A stretch of DNA of 64,000 nucleotides, from assembly GCF_900635445.1 (NCBI RefSeq), contig NZ_LR134117.1:1922001-1986000 (forward strand). Direction: 5' to 3'. Below, in pieces: positions 1 to 12,614 of the stretch. Both the position numbers and the translations under genes were made by a program. This stretch comes from Serratia odorifera. GTDB taxonomy: Bacteria; Pseudomonadota; Gammaproteobacteria; Enterobacterales; Enterobacteriaceae. Each line of letters opens with the position of its first letter. Within the stretch, counting starts at the first letter, position 1. The notes beneath the pieces were generated by a model that saw only the letters and a list, made by a program, of their open reading frames with translations, was not told where the DNA came from and did not search any database.

Positions 1-811
1 ACAGAAAGCCGACATAGGTATTGCCTTCCGCCGCCATGCCACGCACCGTTGGCCAGATAACCTGCTCCATCACGCGTTGGTGGATCTGGTCGGTCACCAC
101 CGGTGCGGGAGAGTAAGCGCCCATACCGCCGGTATTCGGGCCGCTGTCGCCATCACCGACGCGTTTGTGATCCTGACTGGTGGCCATCGGCACCACGTGC
201 TCACCGTCGACCATAACGATAAAACTGGCTTCCTCACCATCCAGAAACTCTTCCACCACGATGCGGTGGCCAGCATTACCGAACGCATTGCCAGCCAGCA
301 TGTCCTGAACTGCGGCTTCGGCTTCCTGCAATGTCATGGCGACAATAACGCCTTTACCCGCGGCCAGGCCGTCGGCCTTGATGACGATCGGTGCACCTTT
401 ACTGCGCACGTAGGCCAGCGCCGGCTCGACTTCGGTAAAGTTCTGGTATTCCGCACTGGGAATGCGATGGCGCGCCAGAAAATCCTTGGTAAAGGCCTTG
501 GAGCCTTCCAACTGGGCGGCGGCTTGCGTCGGGCCGAAGATCTTCAGGCCGGCGGCCTGGAATGCGTCCACAACGCCGATCACCAGTGGGGCTTCAGGAC
601 CGACAATGGTCAGCCCGATATCGTTGTCTTGTGCAAAGGCTAACAGTGCTGGGATATCCGTCGCGGAGATAGCGACGTTTTCCAGGTTTGCTTCCAGCGC
701 AGTGCCGGCATTGCCCGGCGCGACATACACTTTCTCTGCCAGCGGTGACTGAGCGGCTTTCCAGGCCAGGGCGTGTTCCCGCCCGCCGTTGCCAATAATT
801 AGAATATTCAT
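1..811 (-). CDS. purD: Phosphoribosylamine-glycine ligase (GARS), C-terminus cut by window edge
   Basis: Ligates glycine to phosphoribosylamine with ATP to give GAR, the second step of purine synthesis in the cytoplasm. Read from the ATG at 811, the protein opens with MNILIIGNGGREHALAWKAA, the N-domain signature of the family, and continues through the ATP-grasp part (IVIKADGLAAGKGV, then DGEEASFIVMVDGEHV and GPNTGGMGAYSP). About 270 of roughly 430 residues are inside the window; the rest lies left of base 1. It is the downstream gene of the purHD operon, 51 bases after purH, and should share its PurR control. Similarity to E. coli PurD over the visible part is very high. Confidence 0.97.
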   Translation of the reverse strand, partial: MNILIIGNGGREHALAWKAAQSPLAEKVYVAPGNAGTALEANLENVAISATDIPALLAFAQDNDIGLTIVGPEAPLVIGVVDAFQAAGLKIFGPTQAAAQLEGSKAFTKDFLARHRIPSAEYQNFTEVEPALAYVRSKGAPIVIKADGLAAGKGVIVAMTLQEAEAAVQDMLAGNAFGNAGHRIVVEEFLDGEEASFIVMVDGEHVVPMATSQDHKRVGDGDSGPNTGGMGAYSPAPVVTDQIHQRVMEQVIWPTVRGMAAEGNTYVGFL

Positions 812-862
812 CAGGTGCTCCACGAACGGCGTGCGCAGCGGTGCGCACGCAATGAAAGAGAA

Positions 863-2452
863 TTAATGGCGGAAATGACGCATGTCAGTGAAGATCATGG
901 CAATACCGTGTTCATTGGCGGCGGCAATCACTTCATCATCGCGAATTGAACCACCTGGCTGGATGACACAGGTAATGCCAACCGCCGCTGCCGCGTCAAT
1001 GCCGTCACGGAACGGGAAGAAGGCGTCAGACGCCATGGCGGAGCCTTTCACTTCCAGCCCTTCATCGGCGGCTTTGATACCGGCGATTTTCGCGGAGTAA
1101 ACGCGGCTCATTTGGCCTGCGCCGATACCGATGGTCATATTGTCGCGGGCATAAACGATGGCGTTGGATTTGACGAATTTAGCCACCTTCCAGCAGAACA
1201 GCGCATCACGCAGTTCCTGTGCCGAAGGCTGACGTTCTGTCACTACGCGCAGATCGTCTTCGCTAACCATGCCCAAATCGCGGTCCTGTACCAGTAAACC
1301 GCCGTTGACGCGTTTGAAATCCAGGCCGGCGACGCGTTGCTGCCACTGGCCACAGGCCAGTACGCGCACGTTTTGTTTGCCTGCCAGCAGGCTGCGCGCT
1401 TCTTCACTGATGGCTGGCGCGATAATCACTTCCACAAACTGGCGGCTGATGATCGCCTGCGCGGTGGCGGCATCCAGCTCGCGGTTGAAGGCAATAATGC
1501 CGCCGAACGCTGAGGTTGGATCGGTTTGGTAGGCCCGCTCATAGGCGGACAGCGTGCTCTCGCCGATGGCCACGCCGCACGGGTTGGCGTGCTTGACGAT
1601 CACACAGGCCGGTTCGGCAAATTCCTTGACGCATTCCAGTGCGGCGTCGGTATCGGCAATGTTGTTGTAAGACAGCGCTTTGCCTTGCAACTGAGTGGCG
1701 GTAGCGACCGATGCTTCGTGCAGGTTCTCTTCTATATAGAAGGCGGCCTGCTGGTGGCTGTTTTCGCCGTAACGCATATCCTGCTTCTTCACGTAGTTCA
1801 GATTCAGCGTACGCGGGAAGCGGCCGGCAGGTTGTTCGGTATCACCGTGGTAGGCCGGCACCAATGCACCAAAGTAATTGGCGATCATGCTGTCATAAGC
1901 TGCGGTATGCTCAAAGGCCTTGATCGCCAGGTTAAAGCGGGTGCTGTACAGCAGAGAACCGGCGTTGTTGTCCAGCTCGGTAATGATGGCGGCGTAGTCG
2001 CTGCTCTTTACGACGATGGCAACGTCTTTGTGGTTCTTGGCCGCCGAGCGCACCATGGTTGGGCCGCCGATATCGATGTTCTCGACGGCGTCTTCCAGTG
2101 AGCAGTCCGGGCGCGCTACCGTTTGGGCAAATGGATACAGATTGACGACCACCATATCGATCGGCTGGATGGCATGTTGGGCCATGATCTCATCGTCCTG
2201 CCCGCGACGTCCCAGAATGCCGCCATGGATCTTGGGGTGTAGGGTTTTGACTCGTCCGTCCATCATTTCCGGGAAGCCGGTATAGTCGGAAACTTCGGTA
2301 ACAGGCAGACCGGCATCGGCCAGCAGGCGGGCGGTGCCGCCAGTGGAGAGCAGTTCAACGCCGCGGCTTACCAACGCGTTGGCAAATTCAACGATACCGG
2401 CTTTGTCAGAAACGCTGAGCAGCGCCCGGCGGATTGGACGAGGTTGTTGCAT
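863..2452 (-). CDS. purH: Bifunctional AICAR transformylase / IMP cyclohydrolase
   Basis: Carries out the last two steps of de novo IMP synthesis: formyl transfer from 10-formyl-THF to AICAR and ring closure. The start MQQPRPIRRALLSVSDKAGI at 2452 gives 529 residues, the length of E. coli PurH; an in-frame start ten codons upstream is possible but not conserved. The N-terminal cyclohydrolase (MGS-like fold, STGGTARLL, GRVKTLHPKIHGG) is followed by the transformylase domain, with the KHANPCG motif bearing the catalytic Lys-His. It is first in the operon with purD. A PurR operator lies about 150 bases upstream. Confidence 0.98.
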   Translation of the reverse strand: MQQPRPIRRALLSVSDKAGIVEFANALVSRGVELLSTGGTARLLADAGLPVTEVSDYTGFPEMMDGRVKTLHPKIHGGILGRRGQDDEIMAQHAIQPIDMVVVNLYPFAQTVARPDCSLEDAVENIDIGGPTMVRSAAKNHKDVAIVVKSSDYAAIITELDNNAGSLLYSTRFNLAIKAFEHTAAYDSMIANYFGALVPAYHGDTEQPAGRFPRTLNLNYVKKQDMRYGENSHQQAAFYIEENLHEASVATATQLQGKALSYNNIADTDAALECVKEFAEPACVIVKHANPCGVAIGESTLSAYERAYQTDPTSAFGGIIAFNRELDAATAQAIISRQFVEVIIAPAISEEARSLLAGKQNVRVLACGQWQQRVAGLDFKRVNGGLLVQDRDLGMVSEDDLRVVTERQPSAQELRDALFCWKVAKFVKSNAIVYARDNMTIGIGAGQMSRVYSAKIAGIKAADEGLEVKGSAMASDAFFPFRDGIDAAAAVGITCVIQPGGSIRDDEVIAAANEHGIAMIFTDMRHFRH

Positions 2453-2598
2453 GGTTTTATCCCTTGGCTTTTTGAGTCGCAATAATAAGAGCGTTACGTG
2501 AATCTCTACCTTTTGCCTCTATTTAGCGTCTATATAGAGAACGGCAGGAACAGATTCAGCTAACGCCCCCGTAAAAGGGGACCGTTTCATCGTCGGGA

Positions 2599-2620
2599 AT
2601 TGTAGCGAAAACGTTTGCGC
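2599..2620 (-). promoter_or_regulatory. purHD promoter -10 and PurR operator
   Basis: On the minus strand GCGCAAACGTTTTCGC (2605-2620) matches the PurR palindrome (consensus near ACGCAAACGTTTGCGT) and is directly followed by TACAAT (2599-2604), a good -10 box. The same order occurs at E. coli purH. Purine-dependent repression of purHD by PurR is inferred. No good -35 hexamer is seen. Confidence 0.85.
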
Positions 2621-2737
2621 GGCGCTCGTAAATTTTCCCCTCAAATGGCTTCTGTGGATAAGTTTGTGCAAAACAGGGTATAAAGCCGTGTTTTGCTGTG
2701 GAATGCAGCAAACGATCGATTTTGTTGAAAATACCTG

Positions 2738-2765
2738 TTGCGGCCTGCGCTGAACTCCCTATAAT
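2738..2765 (+). promoter_or_regulatory. rRNA operon promoter P1
   Basis: TTGCGG (2738-2743), a 16-base spacer and TATAAT (2760-2765), followed by the GC-rich discriminator GCGCCTCC. Spacing, perfect -10 and discriminator match enterobacterial rrn P1 promoters, which are controlled by ppGpp and Fis. AT-rich DNA just upstream may act as an UP element. Confidence 0.8.
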
Positions 2766-2850
2766 GCGCCTCCATCGACCGGGCACAACGGCAAGTGATT
2801 CACTTCACAAGCTAGCCAGGGCGAAAGAGAAAAAACCCTGAAAAAACGGG

Positions 2851-2878
2851 TTGACTCTGAAAGAGGAAAGCGTATTAT
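2851..2878 (+). promoter_or_regulatory. rRNA operon promoter P2
   Basis: TTGACT (2851-2856), 16-base spacer, TATTAT (2873-2878). The hexamers match E. coli rrn P2 promoters and it lies about 110 bases downstream of P1, the usual arrangement. Confidence 0.85.
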
Positions 2879-2917
2879 ACGCCACCTCGAGTTAACAAGC
2901 TTCGGCGCGTAACTCAC

Positions 2918-2930
2918 TGCTCTTTAACAA
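2918..2930 (+). promoter_or_regulatory. boxA antitermination site in rrn leader
   Basis: TGCTCTTTAACAA is the conserved boxA bound by NusB/S10 for rRNA antitermination. A second copy occurs in the 16S-23S spacer. Confidence 0.85.
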
Positions 2931-3081
2931 TTTATCAGACAATCTGTGTGGGCACTCACAAGACGATATCCAGTTGCTTCGGCAGCAAAAAAATATCAAG
3001 TCTTGAAGAGTGACTACTGAAGTAAAATTCATTTAGTGAATCTTTGAGCACCGCTTCACGAGTTGAAGCAAATCAAGCTTT

Positions 3082-4624
<1,543 letters not shown>

Positions 4625-4828
4625 CCTAACGATATTCGATTGTGCAGTGTCCACACAGATTGTCTGATAGAAAAGTAATGAGCAAACAAAACCTTGTGGT
4701 ATAGGTAAGTGCCGGGAAATTTGTGACCGTCGAGTACGGTGACAAACGACAATGGCGCTCGATTTTTATGAAAAAATCTCACCTTTACCCGAAATTATCG
4801 AATCGCTGATTCGATAAGCAAATTTCGG

Positions 4829-4904
4829 GTCCCCATCGTCTAGAGGCCTAGGACACTGCCCTTTCACGGCTGTAACAGGGGTTCGAATCCCCTTGGGGAC
4901 GCCA
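4829..4904 (+). tRNA. gltT: tRNA-Glu (anticodon TTC) in the 16S-23S spacer
   Basis: A 76-base cloverleaf with acceptor GTCCCCA/TGGGGAC, anticodon TTC at 4863-4865, T-loop GGTTCGAATCC and encoded CCA. A single spacer tRNA-Glu is typical of one class of enterobacterial rrn operons, including the one beside purH in E. coli. The anticodon stem CTGCC/GGCTG holds one T-T mismatch. The gene symbol follows rrn-associated tRNA-Glu usage and is approximate. Confidence 0.96.
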
Positions 4905-4991
4905 TCCGATAATGAGTGAAAGACATTATCACCGGTTCGCAAGAACCGAAAATAACTTAAAGATGACTTTAACGAGTCGTGTTTAAGATAT

Positions 4992-5003
4992 TGCTCTTTA
5001 ACA
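4992..5003 (+). promoter_or_regulatory. boxA in the 16S-23S spacer
   Basis: TGCTCTTTAACA repeats the leader boxA ahead of 23S, where it reloads the antitermination complex in E. coli. The rest of the spacer (4625-4828 and 4905-5139) shows only processing-stem sequence. Confidence 0.8.
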
Positions 5004-5139
5004 ATCTGGAACAAGCTGAAAATTGAAACATGACGGCTGAAACTTGTCCCCCGTAGCAGTTTGGGATGAGGAGTAACCTGTCATAGAGTCTCTCAAATGT
5101 AGCAATACGACGATGTCGAAAGACACCTTCGGGTTGTGA

Positions 5140-8049
<2,910 letters not shown>

Positions 8050-8150
8050 ACAACACCGAAGGTGTTTTAGAGACGAAAGATATTCAGCTGGTTCCGAGAT
8101 TGGTTCTGATGGCTTTACGAGAAGTGAAGCGGTCGGGATGAAACAGAATT

Positions 8151-8270
8151 TGCCTGGCGGCAATAGCGCGGTGGTCCCACCTGACCCCATGCCGAACTCA
8201 GAAGTGAAACGCCGTAGCGCCGATGGTAGTGTGGGGTCTCCCCATGCGAGAGTAGGACACTGCCAGGCAT
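8151..8270 (+). rRNA. rrf: 5S ribosomal RNA, first copy
   Basis: A 120-base 5S rRNA, TGCCTGGCGG...CTGCCAGGCAT, with the standard AGAAGTGAAACGCCGTAGCG core. It follows 23S by 101 bases. Its terminal stem holds a C-G pair where the second copy holds T-A. Confidence 0.97.
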
Positions 8271-8281
8271 CAAATTAGTGT

Positions 8282-8357
8282 GCTGATATGGCTCAGTTGG
8301 TAGAGCGCACCCTTGGTAAGGGTGAGGTCCCCAGTTCGACTCTGGGTATCAGCACCA
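8282..8357 (+). tRNA. thrV: tRNA-Thr (anticodon GGT) between two 5S genes
   Basis: A 76-base cloverleaf with encoded CCA, anticodon GGT at 8315-8317, anticodon stem CACCC/GGGTG. It appears identical to E. coli thrV, which sits in the same place (between two 5S genes) in rrnD. It is co-transcribed with the rRNA operon. Confidence 0.97.
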
Positions 8358-8398
8358 CTTTATTTAAGTGGGTTGAGAAGTTCGGCAGAAAAAGAATT

Positions 8399-8518
8399 TG
8401 CTTGGCGGCAATAGCGCGGTGGTCCCACCTGACCCCATGCCGAACTCAGAAGTGAAACGCCGTAGCGCCGATGGTAGTGTGGGGTCTCCCCATGCGAGAG
8501 TAGGACACTGCCAAGCAT
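8399..8518 (+). rRNA. rrf: 5S ribosomal RNA, second copy
   Basis: A 120-base 5S rRNA, TGCTTGGCGG...CTGCCAAGCAT. It differs from the first copy only by paired changes in the terminal stem (C to T near the 5' end, G to A near the 3' end), so the helix is kept. Confidence 0.96.
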
Positions 8519-8531
8519 CAAATAAAGCAAC

Positions 8532-8562
8532 AAGCCCTACGCGAAAGCGTGGGGCTTTTTGT
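8532..8562 (+). terminator. rRNA operon terminator T1
   Basis: Stem AAGCCCTACGC / GCGTGGGGCTT (8532-8542 and 8547-8557, one G-T pair), GAAA loop, then a T run. It follows the second 5S by 13 bases. Confidence 0.9.
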
Positions 8563-8684
8563 TTTGTCTGTCAGTTGCTGTGCCGCCCAAGTATGGTATC
8601 CGTCTGGAACGGATGGGAACGCCGTAGGGGAGAATCTTCGCATGAAACGAATATTGCAGGACACGGGCAGGCATCCATTTCAAC

Positions 8685-8713
8685 AGCCCCATGCGACAGC
8701 ATGGGGCTTTTTC
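8685..8713 (+). terminator. rRNA operon terminator T2
   Basis: Perfect 10-bp stem AGCCCCATGC / GCATGGGGCT with GACA loop followed by TTTTTC. Together with T1 it makes the double terminator usual for rrn operons. Confidence 0.88.
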
Positions 8714-8858
8714 ATATCATTTTCCCGATATCTTATCGATTGACCTGTTCTATTTGCCTGTCTTTTGGTGTTTTACCGGTGGTTTGACCTTTATAGCCCA
8801 CAGAGCGAGGAATTGAGTACAATTGCTGCTATTCCCTTAGGTATTTCAGGAGTAACTA

Positions 8859-9527
8859 ATGAAACTAGGCAATATATTCACCGGCTGCGCCACCGTTCTG
8901 GCCCTGACTTGCAGTGTGCCCGCGGTGGCTGATTCGGGGTTGTTTTGCTATGGTGCGCAGGATGAACAACCGCAAGATACGGCACAACTGGCTGAAACAA
9001 TAGTCAAAAGCGTCTTCTATGAATACCGCTATCCAAGCGATTGGAATGATAACCCCAACTTAGAAAATGGTCATTTCCAGCAAGGGCGTAATTACCTGGT
9101 GCCGGGCGATCGCTTAGTCGTCGGGCCAGAACAGCGGGGATATCGCTGTGGTTATTACATTAGCGCCAAAGGAATACAAACGGCGAATTGGATAAAGGCT
9201 GATTCGGTACGGTTATTGGACAATGTAGCGCCCACAGGCTGGCAGGGATCCTGGTCAAGCAATGATAGCCGGCGGCGGTTGATAGTGACCAAAACGCGGG
9301 CTGAATATCAGTTTGTCGGAGGGGGGCAAGATCCGAACCGTATCAGTTTTACCTTCCCGTTTACTGAGCCGGCAATGAACCAGGACGCGCGCTTAGTGGC
9401 CCAGCAACCGACGGATACCCCTTGTGAGCTTAAGCTGCATCGATTAGGTGAATACATGATCATTACCAATGGTGAAAGCTGCGGTATGGTAAATGCCAAT
9501 CCAGACGGCGTACTGCGTAAGCGTTGA
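8859..9527 (+). CDS. Putative secreted protein of unknown function
   Basis: A 222-residue protein with a good Shine-Dalgarno (CAGGAG) before ATG 8859. The N-terminus is a Sec signal peptide with likely cleavage after SVPAVA, so the mature protein is periplasmic or secreted. Four cysteines in the mature part (FCYG, RCGYY, TPCELK, ESCGMV) could form two disulfides. The middle (RCGYYISAKG, TANWIKADSVRLL) looks like a small SH3-like beta domain ending in a Trp-Ile turn. The C-terminus, ESCGMVNANPDGVLRKR, resembles the end of many small secreted beta-barrel proteins. I do not recognise the family. It stands alone between the rrn terminators and metA. Confidence 0.8.
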   Translation: MKLGNIFTGCATVLALTCSVPAVADSGLFCYGAQDEQPQDTAQLAETIVKSVFYEYRYPSDWNDNPNLENGHFQQGRNYLVPGDRLVVGPEQRGYRCGYYISAKGIQTANWIKADSVRLLDNVAPTGWQGSWSSNDSRRRLIVTKTRAEYQFVGGGQDPNRISFTFPFTEPAMNQDARLVAQQPTDTPCELKLHRLGEYMIITNGESCGMVNANPDGVLRKR

Positions 9528-9580
9528 TTTAGGCGTTGTCCGTGCCGGTAATGAAACATTTTCACCTTTCGGTTACAGGC

Positions 9581-9642
9581 TCGACATTACGCAGAAAAAA
9601 CGTTATCTTCGGGCATCTAGAAGTCTAAACGTATAAACGGAT
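9581..9642 (+). promoter_or_regulatory. metA promoter and four tandem MetJ boxes
   Basis: Four contiguous 8-base units lie at 9611-9642: GGGCATCT, AGAAGTCT, AAACGTAT, AAACGGAT, matching the met box AGACGTCT at 5, 7, 6 and 5 positions. Tandem weak boxes are typical of MetJ-SAM operators. A possible promoter, TCGACA (9581-9586) and TTATCT (9603-9608) with 16-base spacing, lies directly upstream, so bound MetJ would cover the transcription start. Confidence 0.7.
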
Positions 9643-9658
9643 GTGTGAGGGGTAAGTA

Positions 9659-10588
9659 ATGCCGATTCGTGTTCCTGATGAGCTGCCTGCGGTAAGTTTC
9701 TTGCGAAATGAGAATGTCTTTGTCATGGCATCCTCACGAGCAAAAACACAGGAAATCAGGCCATTGAAAGTGCTGATCCTTAACCTGATGCCGAAAAAGA
9801 TCGAGACGGAAAACCAGTTCCTGCGGCTGCTGTCCAATTCTCCGCTGCAAATCGACATTCAGTTGCTGCGTATCGACAGCCGCGAATCAAAGAACACCCC
9901 GGCCGAGCACCTGAATAACTTCTATTGTGATTTTGAAGACATACAAAACGAAAACTTTGACGGCCTGATCGTGACCGGCGCGCCATTAGGTCTGGTTGAT
10001 TTCTGTGACGTCGCCTACTGGCCTCAGATTGAACGCGTTATCGATTGGGCGAAGAATCACGTGACCTCGACGCTGTTCGTGTGCTGGGCGGTACAGGCTG
10101 CGCTAAATATCCTGTACGGCATCCCCAAGATGACGCGCGATGTAAAGTTGTCCGGGGTGTACCAGCATCAAACGCTGCAACCGCACGCGTTATTGACCCG
10201 TGGTTTTGACGAAACCTTTTTGGCGCCGCACTCGCGTTATGCCGACTTCCCCACCGATATCATCCGTCAATATACCGATCTCGATATCTTGGCCGAGTCG
10301 GAGCAAACCGGCGCCTATCTGTTTGCCAGCAAAGACAAACGACTGGCGTTTGTTACCGGTCATCCAGAATACGATGCGTTGACGCTGGCGGGAGAGTATT
10401 GTCGGGATTATGATGCCGGCCTTAACCCCTCGGTTCCACTGAATTACTTCCCTGATGACAATCCTCAACTCGCACCAAAAGCTACCTGGCGCAGCCATGG
10501 CCATCTGCTGTTTACCAATTGGCTGAACTATTTTGTTTATCAGATCACCCCGTTCGATCTGCGCCATATGAATCCGACCCTCGAATAA
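9659..10588 (+). CDS. metA: Homoserine O-succinyltransferase
   Basis: Activates homoserine with succinyl-CoA, the first committed step of methionine synthesis. The 309-residue protein has the length of E. coli MetA and is nearly collinear with it (MPIRVPDELPAVSFLRNENV at the start, RHMNPTLE at the end). The nucleophilic Cys lies in FVCWAVQAAL and the His/Glu pair in GHPEYD, as expected for the glutamine-amidotransferase-like fold. Its promoter carries tandem met boxes, so MetJ-SAM repression is expected. Both metA and the cobalamin-dependent metH are in this window. Confidence 0.98.
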   Translation: MPIRVPDELPAVSFLRNENVFVMASSRAKTQEIRPLKVLILNLMPKKIETENQFLRLLSNSPLQIDIQLLRIDSRESKNTPAEHLNNFYCDFEDIQNENFDGLIVTGAPLGLVDFCDVAYWPQIERVIDWAKNHVTSTLFVCWAVQAALNILYGIPKMTRDVKLSGVYQHQTLQPHALLTRGFDETFLAPHSRYADFPTDIIRQYTDLDILAESEQTGAYLFASKDKRLAFVTGHPEYDALTLAGEYCRDYDAGLNPSVPLNYFPDDNPQLAPKATWRSHGHLLFTNWLNYFVYQITPFDLRHMNPTLE

Positions 10589-10707
10589 TCTTTCTCTGGT
10601 TTTGGCGGCTGAATCGAGGCCGCCCCGATGCTGATGTTCGTCTCCCCCGTTCCGCTCCTGCTTGTTTTAATCGTTAAAATCCTTCTATTACAACCTATTA
10701 GCTACAA

Positions 10708-10725
10708 TTCCATATTAATATGGAA
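10708..10725. repeat. 18-bp perfect palindrome upstream of the aceBAK promoter
   Basis: TTCCATATTAATATGGAA is a perfect palindrome about 95 bases upstream of the aceB -35. It overlaps a second, GGAAGCGCTTTCC (10722-10734). The rest of the 385-base metA-aceB gap (10589-10973) holds the aceB promoter and AT-rich sequence. The palindrome could be an operator; its binding protein is unknown. Confidence 0.5.
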
Positions 10726-10805
10726 GCGCTTTCCTTATGTGCTTTATGCAATAACCTTGTTAACTACTTGATAAAAAACAACTAATAAAATATTTATTTT
10801 AAAAA

Positions 10806-10845
10806 TGGAAATCGTTTTTGATTTTTAAATTTACTTGGTTATTCT
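10806..10845 (+). promoter_or_regulatory. aceBAK promoter with IclR operator
   Basis: TGGAAATCGTTTTTGATTTT at 10806-10825 closely resembles the E. coli aceB IclR site (TGGAAATTGTTTTTGATTTT) and overlaps the putative -35 TTGATT (10818-10823). The -10 is TATTCT (10840-10845) after a 16-base spacer. iclR itself is about 9 kb downstream in this window. Confidence 0.8.
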
Positions 10846-10973
10846 TAGATCACGCGGAACCAGATCTGACCAGTTGGCGATGGTTTATATCCGCCCTGAA
10901 GCGCACGCATTTTGGTGCATGGGTACCGGCCGATTGCCAATGGCAAAGCGGCAAGATGGGAAGGAGCACGGTA

Positions 10974-12573
10974 ATGACACAGCAGATGGTAGGCACGGAG
11001 TTAACCTTTACACAGGCTTTTGGCGCCGCTGAGCGCCAGGTTCTGACGGATGATGCGGTTGAGTTTTTGACAGAATTGGTCAGTAAATTTACCCCACAGC
11101 GTAACAAACTCTTGGCGGCGCGCAGCGCCTGGCAGGCAGATATCGATCGCGGTGCGCTGCCAGGATTTATTTCGGAAACCAGTTCCATTCGTGAAAGTGA
11201 ATGGGTTATCCGTGGCATTCCGGCTGATTTACGTGACCGTCGGGTAGAAATTACCGGGCCGGTTGAGCGCAAAATGGTGATCAATGCGCTGAACGCCAAC
11301 GTCAAGGTATTCATGGCCGACTTTGAAGATTCGCTGGCACCGAGCTGGGAAAAGGTCATCGATGGGCAAATCAATCTGCACGATGCGGTTAACGGCACCA
11401 TTTCCTATACCAATGAAGCCGGTAAAATTTATCAACTGAAGCCCAATCCGGCGGTGCTGATTGCTCGCGTTCGTGGGCTGCATCTGCCGGAAAAACACGT
11501 GCAGTGGCATGGCGAAGCGATTCCTGGCGGCCTGTTCGATTTCGCACTCTATTTCTTCCATAACTATCGCCAGTTGCTGGCTAACGGCAGCGGCCCGTAT
11601 TTTTACCTGCCGAAAACCCAATCCTGGCAGGAGGCTGCCTGGTGGAGCGAGGTCTTCAGCTTTGCCGAAGATCGTTTTGCTCTGCCGCGTGGCACCATCA
11701 AGGCCACGGTGTTGATTGAAACCTTACCGGCAGTCTTCCAGATGGACGAAATCCTCTATCACCTGCGCGATCATATCGTCGGGCTGAACTGCGGCCGCTG
11801 GGATTACATCTTCAGCTATATCAAAACGCTGAAGAACCATGGCGACCGGGTGCTGCCGGATCGCCAGTCGGTGACCATGAATAAACCGTTCCTCAGCGCC
11901 TATTCTCGGCTGCTGATTAAAACCTGCCACAGGCGCGGTGCGTTTGCCATGGGCGGCATGGCGGCATTTATCCCCAGCAAGGAGGCGGGAGCAAAATGCC
12001 GTGGTATTGGATAAGGTGCGCGCCGACAAACAGCTGGAAGCCGACAATGGTCATGACGGCACCTGGGTAGCGCACCCCGGACTGGCGGATACCGTCATGG
12101 AGGTGTTTAACCACGCGCTGGGCGAACGCCAGAACCAGTTGGCGGTGCTGCGTGAAAACGACGCGCCGATCACCGCCGAGCAACTGCTGGAGCCTTGTGA
12201 AGGCGAGCGTACCGCAGCGGGCATGCGTGCCAACATTCGCGTAGCGGTGCAATACATTGAGGCATGGATTTCCGGTAACGGCTGCGTACCGATTTACGGC
12301 CTGATGGAAGACGCCGCTACGGCGGAGATTTCCCGTACCTCGATTTGGCAATGGATCCACCACGAAAAATCCCTCAGCGACGGACTGCCGGTTACCAAGG
12401 CGCTGTTCTGCCAGATGCTGAAAGAAGAGATGTCGGTGATACGCGATGAAGTCGGCGAGACACGTTTTAACGCCGGCCGCTACCAAGAAGCGGCACGCCT
12501 GATGGAGCGTATTACCACCCAGGATGAATTAATCGATTTCCTGACCTTACCCGGTTATGAGCTCCTGGCCTGA
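10974..12573 (+). CDS. aceB: Malate synthase A, interrupted by a one-base insertion
   Basis: Condenses glyoxylate with acetyl-CoA to malate in the glyoxylate bypass. The start at 10974 (MTQQMVGTELTFTQAFGAA, Shine-Dalgarno AAGGAG) fits the E. coli protein. The reading frame is conserved through the Mg-binding MADFEDSLAP motif to AAFIPSK, then breaks: after GGAGGC at 11981-11986 a GGG run has one G too many, and the frame ends at 12014. The +1 frame resumes at once with EQNAVVLDKVRADK and NGHDGTW and runs to LPGYELLA at 12573. With one base removed the protein is 532 residues, as in E. coli (533). The insertion is probably a sequence error. Confidence 0.93.
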
Positions 12574-12614
12574 ACCGCTGCTGATAATTAACCCTACAAC
12601 TCAAGGATAAAATT

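Noticed and set aside
10818..10973. Start of aceB at 10818
   Set aside because: The extra 52 codons cover the promoter and IclR site; ATG 10974 has a Shine-Dalgarno and matches the known N-terminus.
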